The notes under the pieces: generated by a model
Seen by the model: the letters and a program-made list of their open reading frames with translations, nothing else
Told to the model about the DNA's origin: nothing
The model's database searches: none
Source: Cryptomeria japonica
Lineage: Eukaryota > Streptophyta > Pinopsida > Cupressales > Cupressaceae
Length of the DNA: 64,000 nucleotides
Direction of reading: 5' to 3'
NCBI RefSeq assembly: GCF_030272615.1
Contig: NC_081410.1
Location: 287,493,957-287,557,956, forward strand
Part shown: positions 11,816-22,363 of the stretch, one piece after another
Position numbering within the stretch: the stretch's first letter is position 1
How the letters are laid out: the number at the start of each line of letters is the position of its first letter
Position numbers and translations under genes: made by a program

Positions 11816-12790
11816 CTAAATTTTGATTCTGCCTCTCCCTACAATCTCCAATGTAGAATCACTAGCCAGATATACCTTTCCACCAGCATATGGTTCATAC
11901 TTCGAGAACCATTCCTTGTGGGATGTCATATGGAAAGATGCGCCAGAATCTACTAACCAGGTGTCGTCTGTGGTAGGCACTGCCAGGGCTGCAACAAAAG
12001 TATCAGCATCACTCTGAGAAGACTCAGTGTCAAAAAATTTCTTCTTCTTCTTCTCCTTCTTGCAGTCCTTTTGGATATGCCCATTCTCCCCATAGTTCCA
12101 GTACTTCACCTTTGACTTCTTGCCTGGAGATTTAAAATTTTCTTGAGACTTGGACCTTTTTTCTTTCTTCTTTTCTTTTTCCTTCGATCTTCCTCGAATA
12201 GAGAGTGTATCCTTTGTCGTCTTAGAAGACTTCTTTCTCATTTCTTCTGACAAAAGAGTATTAACCACAGTATCCATCTTGAACTGAGTCGTGGTACTAT
12301 CAATAGCCATCACTAAGTGTTCCCAAGAGTCAAGAAATGAACACAACAACAACATGCAACGTTCTTCCTCCTGAATGGACACACCAACAGAAGTTAATTG
12401 TGCAAGATCCATGTTCAATGCATTCAAATGGTTTGCCAATGCTGTCCTTGCGTCCATCTTCAGATAGTACAATTTCTTCCTCAAGAAAAGTTTATTCACC
12501 AAGGATTTTCCTTGATAAATATCACCCAACTTCTCCCAGAGAAGATGTGCAAACTTCTCCTCATGGATGTTTAACAAAACAAAGTTAGCCAGACATAGCC
12601 TGATTAGACTCCTTGCCTTCTGGTCGGCTAAATCCCAATCTTCTTGCTTCATGCCCGAAGGCTTAGAAGTTGCAACTACAGCACCCTAGAGATCTCTGTC
12701 AACCAGCAAGTCTTCCATCTTGAGTTTCCAAAGTTCAAAATTGGAACCATTAAACTTCTCCATGTCTATGCATCTTGAAGTACTCACCAT
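11816..12790 (-). pseudogene. Copia-1 gag and protease
   Basis: The likely start is the ATG at 12790 (MVSTSRCIDMEKFNGSNFEL), which begins the usual copia gag; an upstream in-frame ATG at 12880 would add an untypical hydrophobic leader. A TAG splits the N-terminus near 12687. Next come gag residues DWDLADQKARSLIRLCL, a Lys-rich tract and a zinc knuckle reading YWNYGENGHIQKDC, where both leading Cys are Tyr. The protease active site follows as WLVDSGASFHM. The frame is closed by a TAG near 11815. Loss of both knuckle Cys fits G-to-A decay on the coding strand. Confidence 0.92.
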
Positions 12791-12888
12791 TTCAATCAGT
12801 AAAACAAGTAGACACTCTGCAAGACTCCCACTGAGATAGAATTGACACAAAAAACCAACCCAACCCAATAAGGATAACAAAACGGGAC

Positions 12889-12902
12889 AGGCTCTGATAC
12901 CA
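12889..12902 (-). other. Copia-1 primer binding site
   Basis: The minus strand reads TGGTATCAGAGCCT just inside the right (5') LTR, with a two-base gap. TGGTATCAGAGC is complementary to the 3' end of plant initiator tRNA-Met and is the classic copia primer site. It also fixes the transcription direction as leftward. Confidence 0.93.
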
Positions 12903-12904
12903 CT

Positions 12905-14116
12905 TGTAAGGAAAGCAAGTGCGGAATTTTCTTCCTTAATGTCAATTCACAGAGGAGAAATAGGCTAGTGTAGACAAAACTTCAACATTTACTAAATATG
13001 GTATGAGTAAAAAACATGCACAAAAACAACATAGAGAGATAACACATAGAGTTAACATGGGAAAACCCTTTCGGGAGAAAAACCCACCACCAACAAATGA
13101 TCAACTTTATTAACAATATGTTAAAACAATACAATAGAGTCTCATCTGCAGATTTCCTTCACTCTGTTACATAGTCATTCCAGACATACAAACAACTGGA
13201 TCAAACTCTTCACAGAAAACACCCTCAGCTCTTAAGATTTCGTCCCCTCTCCACTCTATATAACCTTTGGATTTTCATCATTTTTCAATACCAAACAGTT
13301 CGACGGTTCATAAGAGTAATGGCCCCAATGGCTCGAAGTCTAACCGTCTACTTGTGTCAGTCTGCAATCATGAAAAAACAATTATCCCACATGCAGTAGG
13401 CCACTGCATCAGTTTGTATTCATTTACACTGACAGTCTCATACATAGTATCCGAGAATTGATCTTTTGGATCTCGGTTTGACCTCGCTCCCGCAGTCAGT
13501 CTCCATTCCATCAGCTATCGACACAACATTCAAACGGTAAAGCCGATGGCCCAATGATACCCAATCGCCTAAGGCAACTCCATTGGGTCATCGATATATC
13601 TTTCCAAAAGATACTTTGATCTCTGATGACAAGGAGTGGTCTTCACTGGGACATCGGAACAAGAGCATAACTACTATCCCGACCGTCGATACTGAGAACA
13701 TGAACTCACCAGCTCATCGGGCCAAGTCAAAAACTATTATTCCGATTTGCATGGCCAATCTGATAAGATGACTTCATCGGGTCATCGGAACACAAAGAAT
13801 AACATTATGCCGATAAGCGAACTAATCGAGACTGGTAAGACCCAAACCAAGACCAGTAGAGCTGGCTTCATCAGGACATCGGCATACTGCTCCACAAGTT
13901 ATTTCAATAGCCGAAGTTACCTCGATGACCGAGGTTGACTTGGTCGGGTCATCAAGATGACTTCAAACCTACTATTCTGATACCTGATAGAAGGGAATAC
14001 ATCGGCAAGAGTCATGCCGATAGAGCTCACAAAATCCTTCATACTGTTTCATCGACATAACTTAACCCGATCAGTATGGACTATTGTCAAGTGAATTTGA
14101 GGCACATTTTCCAATA
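12905..14116 (-). repeat. Copia-1 right LTR (5' LTR of the minus-strand element)
   Basis: It has the same length (1212 bp) and edges as the left LTR, ending TTTTCCAATA in plus orientation, so the terminal CA has become TA. Differences from the left copy, compared by eye in several blocks, are mostly C/T and G/A exchanges, many at CG words. As the 5' LTR it should have held the promoter, but I cannot point to a specific TATA box with confidence. Confidence 0.94.
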
Positions 14117-14121
14117 GAATT
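14117..14121. repeat. Target-site duplication of copia-1 (right)
   Basis: GAATT matches 7514-7518 exactly and marks the right insertion edge. Confidence 0.93.
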
Positions 14122-15830
14122 GATTAAGAGATGCTGAGAACGATACAGTGAAACACAAGTCCAAAACCACCATTTTAAGCTTGAGAATAGCTTACTACTC
14201 TTTAAGATGAAAAAATCCCTAATACAAAAAGCAAATCTAAAGATACAAAAAACTCATCTTTCTTTTCCCTGTATTAGTCTTTGACAAATCTTCATAGTTG
14301 CAGTAATGAAGGGTTTCCAAAAAGTGCAGGGAGTCATGGCAACATCCTCAGGAAAGCGACATGGATAAACAAAAGTCAAATGCTTTCCTTCTTTTTCAAG
14401 ATTAGGGTTTTTATAACCCTAATAGAGCACGATAGGGCAAAAAAGTTTTTCTTTTTCCTTTGAAACATTTAGTAAAAACTCTTTTCTCTTTTGATTCGTG
14501 GCCTTCTTTTATTGTTTGTAATTCTTTTAAGTGTCTTTAAAACATTTATAAGTTTTAGGTTTTTCTAGCATTGTAAGGGATTTATGAAGCTCTTTATTTT
14601 TGGATCTTGGGCTTCAATATTGTAAAGATATTTATTAGAATGATGATTATAAATCATTTTAAATAAATAATATCATTCAAATGTAAAATAAAGTGTAAGT
14701 GTTGGAGTTATAATGCATAAGTCATGGAGTTGATTGAAGTTGTGTCAACACATGAGGGAGTGAAATTAGGAATTTTGGACACCTATAGATAGTTGGAGTC
14801 TAGTTAGAGAGTCCTAGTAGTTGAAGGTTCAGTCAAGGAGTATTTTGAGGAACTCAACTACTTGATTCTTGGAGTTCCATCGCTAATATTTAGGGATTTT
14901 TAGTTGCATCTGAGTCAAAGAGTTTGTATTCACTTTGACAACTTTTTTGGAAGTTTTGAGAAGAGATTTCTTCCAGTTAGGCACCTGATTTTGAGGAGAG
15001 GCTTAGAATTGTGACATCGCATCTTTGTTGGAGCCAAAAAATTCAAAATTTTAATGTTTGCAGGCTTTTGTATAAGTGATTGTTTGTCACTCTTTTCTCT
15101 CTAGTTCTAGAGTTTGTACCTATTCAGCAATAGAGGTCTTTGCTCTTGTAACTCATTACTTATGAGTATTTTCATATTTAAATGAGGATCATTCAGATTT
15201 TGTAATGAGAAATACTCCTTGTTTTCAATAAACAACTAGTTCCTTCTCTTATTTTTTGTGATCTAAATATTGTTGTGAATGTTTTGGATGAATTAGTTGT
15301 GATTATTATCAAATAATCCTTCATTTTATCTATTTTTCTGTAATGTTTAATTCATGTTTAAGCATGCTATAGTGCAGATCATTGATTGAGTTTTACTATT
15401 TGGTAAATGGAGTTATGAAAACTATCTTTGTTTTCCTTCATAAAAATATCAAAAAGATTGAACCTTTCACATGAGGTGTTTATGCAAAGTATTTAGTCTT
15501 GAGTTGTGAGAATTTTAGTTTTATTATTGGATTCTTGTGAGTTCCTTTTCATAGAAAAGTCATTTTCAGTCATTGGTGGATCACCTTAGTAATCTAATTT
15601 TTAGTTTTCTAGTCATATTTCATTATGTTTTAGGTGATAAAATAGGAAGCCAACCTATAATCCAGAGGCCAACTCTCATAATAGGACACCCACGGCCTGA
15701 GATTAGTCCAATGTGTCATGGGATTACAGACAATTCAAGCTTGCATTGGGTGCAAATACCCGTGACAACAGTAATATACTATAAAAATTTGTTAAACATA
15801 CTTAGTATATTTGCGCCTTGAATCACTTGT
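14122..15830. repeat. Non-coding repeat continuing the 4472-7513 block
   Basis: This is the intron-like sequence to the right of copia-1. It has no supported coding frame. A 9-base inverted repeat (ATTAGGGTT ... AACCCTAAT, 14401-14423) and a later TTTTCAATAAACAACT segment near 15218 suggest LTR-like terminal or polyadenylation sequence, but I found no partner LTR. It ends at an acceptor-like TTGTAG directly before the CACTA DUF4218 exon at 15831. Confidence 0.4.
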
Positions 15831-16174
15831 AGATGGCTATCATCTAATGAAATCCATAAAGAAGATATAAATTTTTGGGAGAGAAAAATTCCTTGTCTAA
15901 TGTGTGAAATGCAATTTAAGTGTCTACCTTCAACATTTTTCAATGCACAAGAACACTACCTCATACACCAAGTTGAGGAGATTGAATTGTGTGGACCTGT
16001 ACACACAAGATCAATGTGGATGGTTGAGAGGCACTTGAAATTTTAGAAGGCTTTGGTTAGACAAAGAGCACATCCTGAGGGTTCTATGGTGGAGGGATAT
16101 ATGGTATACCAGACCATGGTGTACATGACTAAATATCTACCTAAGTTTGCAACAAAGATCCATGTAGATCGCAT
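15831..16174 (+). pseudogene. CACTA transposase, DUF4218-like exon (left half)
   Basis: From an acceptor-like TTGTAG the frame reads WLSSNEIHKEDINF, then a CLMCEMQF segment. After a small frame change come EHYLIHQVEEIELCGPVHTR, MWMVERHLKF, a stop, then QRAHPEGSMVEGYMVYQTMV and KYLPKFATKIHVDRI. The pattern GPVxTRxMxxxERxLK...RPEGSxxEGY is the conserved core of DUF4218, the domain following TNP2 in plant CACTA transposases. The exon is cut at 16174 by copia-2 and resumes at 23985. Confidence 0.8.
16170..16174. repeat. Target-site duplication of copia-2 (left)
   Basis: CGCAT directly precedes the left LTR and recurs at 23980-23984. It lies inside the DUF4218-like reading frame. Confidence 0.93.
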
Positions 16175-17795
16175 TGTTAATCCTATAAGGATTTGGTTAA
16201 TATTGAGAGGGGGGTTGAATCAGTATTAAGAATTTATAACTTCAAATCAAAATACCATTTACAATAGATCAGAAATCAATGAATCTATCCCTTTAGCAGA
16301 TCTCATCCACTTGTTACCCATTTATGCAATCTTATTAATCAGAATATTAACCAACTAGATATCTGATCAACACATACTCATACTGAGTTATTATCTGATC
16401 AGAATAATTCATCTATCAATTCATTAACATTACCAGCAACCACTTATAGATCTTTGATAAACAACAATAAACTTATCATAATCGGTAATCAGAAATAATG
16501 CATGAAAACATAAACACTATGAAAATAAATTCCACACATGAACACCAAATGTTTTGACGTGGAAATCTAAATGGGAAAAACCACGGTGGGGATTGGAACC
16601 CACAATAATCTATACTCTTTCAAAGTATGCCCTGTTAGGCACTTAGCCCGGTTAGGAGCTTACAATATGCCCAGTTAGGAGCAGACCTTGTTAGGAGTCA
16701 CCCGGTTAATGGATTTACCTATCACTCCAGCTAGGAGCTGAATGATTTGTTAGGATCAACCTAGTTAGAGGATTTAAACACTCTTTTGTGAGCTTCCCTG
16801 TTAGGGGACTTAGATGGAAAAGGCCTATTAGGACCTACCCAGTTAAGAGATTTATGTTGTTGTAATTGTTAGAGAACAACAATGAAAAATGATTTGTTAC
16901 TTTGCACTTTTAGCTTGCTAAATCAGATCCAGTTATGCTTCACAATCCACAACACTTAGATAGATCTCTATCTTCTCTAGGATGGCTTAACTCATTCTCC
17001 TAATGTCACTGACACATGAAACATCAGTTGTGTCACCCTAAATAGCTATATCAACTAGGTCAGCCACAAAACCCTAATTACATCTTGAATTTACAATACA
17101 GATCATAAGAGATCATCACAGGTCATTATATAGATCATTACAACAAATTACAATGCAATATCAACTATTGATTGATCATAACCCATCACAAAAATCTGAT
17201 CTGTATCCTTAAAACATTCTAATAAGCATTTTGTTGATCCCCAAAAAATTCTTCCTTGAATCATGCCAAAATAATAAATAAATCTTTCACATGGGTTGTG
17301 CCATGTTACCAACTTCATGTAGACTCATCGTCATAACATAAATCATTATCAGTTGAGTGAATTCATCATCGGTCCTAAAACCCTACTAAAACCCTAGCAC
17401 AACTTCATTAGAAATTCAAAACATGCCTTCCAGTAATCAACATAGGATGCGGTTTTGGTCACATACACAGATCAATCACAAAAGATTATGTCTCAAACCT
17501 CAAGTCTCTAACCATCATCGATTTACCGATTCCATCAAAATATTTTATTTTACTGGTTGAAGTCCTAATTCTCAAGCTTATCGGTAAACGTTGTCATACT
17601 TACAAATTCTAAATTCGGTAGACTAAATTACTTATCCAACAAGTCAGACATCAAATTTTATCTGTAACCATCATCAAACATTAATTGACATAGGTTTCCA
17701 TCAATGACAACACAAATAACTGATCATGTCATCATCATCCTCCTACCAATACAGTCATCAACTCATCTCCATTTTCTATGCCAATCATGCCAACA
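16175..17795 (-). repeat. Copia-2 left LTR (3' LTR)
   Basis: It starts TGTTAATCCTATAAGG and ends CATGCCAACA in plus orientation. A segment at about 16628-16860 holds many degenerate copies of a GTTAGGAGC-type word at intervals of roughly 20-30 bases. The same array is present in the right LTR. The edges are confirmed by the target duplication and by the purine tract at 17796. Confidence 0.94.
16628..16860. repeat. Degenerate GTTAGGAGC array in the copia-2 LTR
   Basis: Words such as GGTTAGGAGC, AGTTAGGAGC, TGTTAGGAGT, GCTAGGAGC, GTTAGGGGAC and GTTAAGAGA recur about ten times, interspersed with ACTTA/GATTTA spacers. The array recurs at about 22815-23030 in the other LTR. It could be a transcriptional or RNA-level cis element; nothing here proves a role. 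Confidence 0.75.
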
Positions 17796-17812
17796 ATCTC
17801 CCCCTTTGGCAT
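17796..17812 (-). other. Copia-2 polypurine tract
   Basis: On the minus strand ATGCCAAAGGGGGAGAT directly precedes the LTR start TGTTGGCATG. This is a classic copia polypurine tract abutting the 3' LTR. Confidence 0.93.
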
Positions 17813-17991
17813 TCATGGCAACACCAATCAACTATATAATCAATATACAATCATATATGCCAATCATCTACATCTTAGCACATTAACTGTCAGTCTCTAC
17901 ATCTGCCGATCTTCACTATCTTTTCTTCTCCTCAAGCTTGATCATTAGATTTATTTTTCTTCTCCCATAACTGATTAGATGAATTATTTTT

Positions 17992-18019
17992 CTTCTCCCC
18001 CTTTGACAATAATGCCAAA
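17992..18019 (-). other. Internal polypurine-like motif of copia-2
   Basis: The minus strand carries CATTATTGTCAAAGGGGGAG, about 160-180 bases after the RNase H stop and about 200 bases before the true tract. Copia-3 has a closely similar motif at 63162-63187 in the equivalent position. Conservation between two diverged elements suggests function, perhaps a second plus-strand primer. Confidence 0.6.
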
Positions 18020-18173
18020 GTTAAAAATGCATCACTTGACTTTATTCTAACCAGAACTGTAAATCATATCATACTGCATTAGAGCCGCTCCCCCTATGAA
18101 GTAGCTCACATCTTCATCAATCCTTAATGAAAAATAAACGTGATATCCATAGGATTGATGCAACTCCAACATC

Positions 18174-19650
18174 TTAGTTCTTCTGGTGTAGGGGTCTAAC
18201 CCCTAATTTACTTCTGAGAAACTCAAAACTAGTCTTTGGTAATGGTTTAGTAAAGACATCAGCTAACTAATCTTTACTCTTCACATACTCCATCTTCACC
18301 TACTTCTCCTGAACTCTTTCCCTTAAGAAATGATACTTTAATTCTATATGCTTGGTGGTTTTTTCATGAAGTACATGATTCTTGGAAATATTTATTGCAA
18401 TCGTATTGTCACAATAGATAGTCAATGGTTCAGACATATCTATCTTGAATCCTTCTAGCACATGTCTCATCCATATGGCCTATGTGCAATTCATGGATGC
18501 AATAATATAATCAGCTTCAGTTGTAGATTGAGAAACACAAGTTTCTTTCTTTCTTGTCCATGCTACAAGTCTTCCTCTAAGTAGAAAAGCTCCACCGGTT
18601 GTGCTTTTCCTATCATCCACATTGCCTACCCAATATGCATCAATAAAAAAATCTAAAGTGAAATTTCCTTTTTAAGGATACCATAATCCATAATTCATAG
18701 TCTAATGTTCCTTTAAGATATCGGAAAATCCTCCTAACAACCACCATGTGACTTTTTTGGGGCTCTTTATGGAATCTTCCAACTAACCCAACACCATGAG
18801 CAATGTTTGGTCTGCTATGTACAACATAATGTAGTTTACCAATCATAGACCTATATTCTTTTTCACTAACATCAGGTGAATCATCTTGCTTTGTCAACTT
18901 GAAGCCTATTACCATCGGTGTAGCTACTAGTTTACAGTCTTCAACACCTCTTTAATATACTTGCTTTGACAGATAAAAATACCACCATCCAATTGTTGGA
19001 TTTGTAATCCAATAAAGAACTTTATTTCACCGATTAGAGACATCTTGAATTCCTTTTTCATCTCATCAACAAAGTCCATACTCATATTATCATCTCCACC
19101 AAACATTATGTCATCTACAAATACTTCAACTATTAGCATCTTGTCTCCATCAGTGTTTAGATAAATATTATTGTCCTCACTGGTATGCTGGAATCCAATC
19201 TTGATCAAATGTGCATACAACCTCTCATACCATGCTCTTGCTGCCTGCTTTAGACCATACAAATGTTTATGCAATTTACATACCATGTCCTTATCATTGG
19301 TGAAGGAAAAACCATCTGGTTATTTAATGTATACTTCCTCTTGAATAATTCCATTCAAAAAGGTTGACTTGACATCCATTTGATAGACTTTGAATCCCTT
19401 ATATGCAACAAATGCTAGCAGCATCCTTACTCCTTCCAATCTTGCAACTGGTGCAAAATTTTCACCATAGTCTTCACCTTCTTCCTATACATATGCTTTG
19501 CAAACTAATCTTGCCTTATTTCTTACCACTTTTCCATGTTCATTTAACTTATTCCTGAAGGCCCATTTAGTTCCAATCACATTCTTGTCATTTGGTCTAG
19601 GAACAAGTGACCATGTCTAATTTTTCTCTTTGATATAATTCCTCATTCAT
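18174..19650 (-). pseudogene. Copia-2 reverse transcriptase and RNase H
   Basis: Minus-strand pieces include an RT N-terminal part near 19450-19650 with stops, then KLHKHLYGLKQAARAWYERL and the catalytic VFVDDIMFGG at 18927-19286, which is intact. A frame change precedes a segment with SMIGKLHYVVHSRPNIAHGV (18640-18915). RNase H motifs follow in another frame: WVGNVDDRKSTTGG, SQSTTEADY, CDNTIAINI and KHIELKYHFLRE. The terminal stop is TAA at 18174-18176 after SKLGVRPLHQKN. At least two frame changes and several stops make it non-functional. Confidence 0.9.
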
Positions 19651-19953
19651 TGCTTTCACCCAGTCATCATCTTTGAGTGCTTCCTTAACTGTCTTGCGTT
19701 CCATTCTAGAGATCAAACAAGAATTTTCTCTAATTTTCCTCCCGGTCTATACACCTGCATTCTTATCACCAATTATCTAGTCCTGAGAGTGATTTAATCT
19801 TACATATCTAAGTATAGTCTATGTCGGTTCTACATCTTCCTCATTTGATTCACGAGTCGATTCACTACTTTATTCTTCACTGTCCTTGCTTATAGGTACT
19901 CCATTTGCTGGTTGACCATTATTTTATGCTTATGGTTCAAAGATCACCAATCT

Positions 19954-20884
19954 TTATTCATTATCATCTTTTTCAGGTTTAGACCTGCTTGATCCTTCAG
20001 ATTTATTTGACAAATCATCCACCTTCACATTAACACTTTCAACTATTTTCTTAGTTCCCTTATTATAGCATTTATATGCTTTGCTTTTAGAAGAATAACC
20101 AAGAAATATTCCTTCATCAGATTTTGCATCAAACTTTCCAGTGTAGTTATCCTTTTTAATAAAACATTGACTTCCAAAGATTTTTAAATAACTAACACAA
20201 GGAGTTTTACCATACCATAGCTCATAAGGTATCTTATTGTTGTCTTTCTTTAAAAGTATCCAATTTAATGTGTAGACTACAGTACTTACCGCTTCTCTCA
20301 AAAATATCTTAGGCATATTACCTTGCAATATCATTGTTCTAGCAACATCAACAATTTTTTTGTTCATCCTTTCTGCTATACCATTTTGCTGTGGTGTCCT
20401 TGGAGTAGACATCTGTCTCTTGATACCATGTTCATCACAATAATTGACAAACTCATAAGATGTGAATTCTCCTCCTTGATCAGATCTTAAGCATTTAAAT
20501 TTTTTATTGGTTTCATTCTCAACTAGAGATTTAAATGCTTTAAATTTACTAAAGGCTTCAGATTTCTCCTTTAGGAATGTAACCCATATCATCTTAGAAT
20601 AGTCATAGGTAAAAAGCATGAAATATCTATCATAAAAATAACTTTTTGTTCTCATAGGACCATAGAGATCAGTATGAACCAAATCCAAAATATTTTTCAG
20701 ATGTACACTTATTTCTCTTAAATGAAATAGAGGTCATCTTACCAATTTGACAATCTTTACATATCACATTATTCAGTTTAACAATTTGTGGTAATCCTCT
20801 CACAACACTAGACTTGCTTACCTTCACCAAGTTATCAAAACTCATATGCCAACATCTCTTGTGCCACAACCAACTATCTTCCAT
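19954..20884 (-). pseudogene. Copia-2 GAG-pre-integrase and integrase
   Basis: The zinc-binding block reads LWHKRCWHMSFDNL...CKDCQIGK (20669-20884). After a frame change the integrase core follows with D in LVHTDLYGPM, D in LRSDQGGEF and E after TPQQNGIAER, so the D,D,E triad is present. The C-terminal part has IPYELWYGKTP, KIFGSQCFIKK and EGIFLGYSSKSKAYKCYN, typical of copia integrase tails. The segment from 20688 to 19954 is open for 244 codons. Confidence 0.92.
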
Positions 20885-21089
20885 CTTTGCAACTAGACAA
20901 ATATTGATATTAGCATTTAAATGAAATAAGTTACCTCTTGTTTGTTTTCCAGTAGCAATCAGTTCACCATTTCCTCCAAGAATTCTTTAGATTCCACCAT
21001 TAAACTTAAGCAAATAACCTTTATCATTGAGTTGTCCAACAATTGGCTGATTATGTTTCAGACCATCAACCCAAAATACATCATCATTA

Positions 21090-22288
21090 TTATTCTTCCC
21101 ATTCAAAGAAATAGAACCTTTTACCTTTCACCATGCAGGGAGAGTGATTTCCAAATCTAACAACACCTCCATCAAATTTATTAAGAGTTAGGAACTTACT
21201 CTTATCTCTGGTCATATGGTGTGAACAACCACTATCTATAATCCATTCATTATTTTTTTCTACATGAGAAACCAATGCCTTCCCATAAGATAATTTCTCC
21301 TTTATAGATACAAACACCATCTCTTCATTGTCATCTTCATCTTCAGATTCTTCATCAGTCACACCTTCATCCACTGCAACATAATAATGTTTTTTTCCTT
21401 TCCCTTTGAATCTCTTGAACTTATCTTTCTTATCAGTGTTAGGGCAGTTAGCAGCAATATGACCAATCTTACTACAAGAGAAACACTTTAAAGGTAGCTT
21501 TCCTTTATACTTACCAGTGCCTCTTAGAAATATCTTGGCTAGCAGTGCTTCAAGTTCCATTACTTGATCTTCATTGTCTTCACTTTCCCCATTACCTCCA
21601 TGACTAGATCTGCACTCATGACTTTGACATTAATTGTTTCCTTTTCTAACAAATGAACTGGTAACAAAAGCTTTAAAAGTAGATTTGGTAGATTTTGCCA
21701 CACTATTGTCAAAATTATTTAACTCAAAGACTGTAAGATTACCAATCAAAGAGTCAATAGTTACCTTATCCTTTGAGATGGATCTTAGTTCTTGGATTGC
21801 TGATACTCTAATAGCATACTGAGGTTGAAGAGTTCTGAGCATTTTACTTACCACCACATAATCTTCAATTTTACCACCAACACCTTTTATGCTGCCAACA
21901 ATTTTTTTAATTCTTTGACCATACTGTGCAATGTTTTCATCTTCTTGCATTTTCATATCATCAAATTTTCCTCTTTTTCTCTTTGGACATGCTCATCTCC
22001 TCCATGAATTATTTCTAGTTTTCCCCAAACCTCATGTGCAGTTTCCAATCCTTGAATATCAATATATTTAGAATCAGACAAAGTACTTACAATAGCTTCA
22101 AGGGCTTGCATGTTCTCTTGTTGATCTTTAAGTTCGTCCGGTGTCAAGGGAGCATTAGTAGGAGCCACATATGCTGTTTCAACATGTTTTCAGTATTGAG
22201 TACCAATTCCTTTGAGATATATCTTCATTCTATCTTTCCAGATCTTATAGTTATCCTTGTTGAATTTCAGACCCTCTTTCTTCATCAT
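21090..22288 (-). pseudogene. Copia-2 gag and protease
   Basis: The likely start is the ATG at 22288 (MMKKEGLKFNKDNYKIWKDR), a typical copia gag N-terminus. A stop interrupts near 22190, then LTPDELKDQQENMQALEAIV and VWGKLEIIHGGDEHVQRE follow. A frame change near 21960 leads to ENIAQYGQRIKKIVGSIKGV. The zinc knuckle CFSCSKIGHIAANC keeps all CCHC residues. The protease active site reads WIIDSGCSHHM, followed by RFGNHSPCMVKGK. Stops and one frameshift inactivate it. Confidence 0.9.
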
Positions 22289-22345
22289 CTTGTCTTCATC
22301 AGAATCTTTTCCTCAAGTGGTTAAGCTTTTCTGCAAACAGAGGAC

Positions 22346-22361
22346 CACAACTCTAATAGCA
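22346..22361 (-). other. Copia-2 primer binding site (mutated)
   Basis: The minus strand reads TGCTATTAGAGTTGTGG just inside the right LTR, against the canonical TGGTATCAGAGC. The position is correct, and two or three substitutions have weakened the match. Confidence 0.75.
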
Positions 22362-22363
22362 AT

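Larger units (their letters stand above)
7519..14116 (-). mobile_element. Copia-1: full-length Ty1/copia retrotransposon (6598 bp)
   Basis: Two LTRs of exactly 1212 bp flank a gag-pol region in the copia order gag, protease, integrase, reverse transcriptase, RNase H, all on the minus strand. The 5-base target duplication GAATT is intact at 7514-7518 and 14117-14121. The primer site (TGGTATCAGAGC on the minus strand) and a purine-rich tract adjoin the correct LTRs. The internal frame is single and unshifted but carries eleven TAG stops. It is inserted in the intron-like region of the CACTA gene. Confidence 0.97.

Noticed and set aside
12889-12902. TGGTATCAGAGC segments as tRNA gene pieces
   Set aside because: They sit next to LTR edges in three elements and match only the tRNA 3' complement; no cloverleaf surrounds them.
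15573-15821. 82-codon plus-strand frame before the DUF4218 exon
   Set aside because: No CACTA homology could be read in it. An acceptor-like TTGTAG right after it better explains it as intron sequence.
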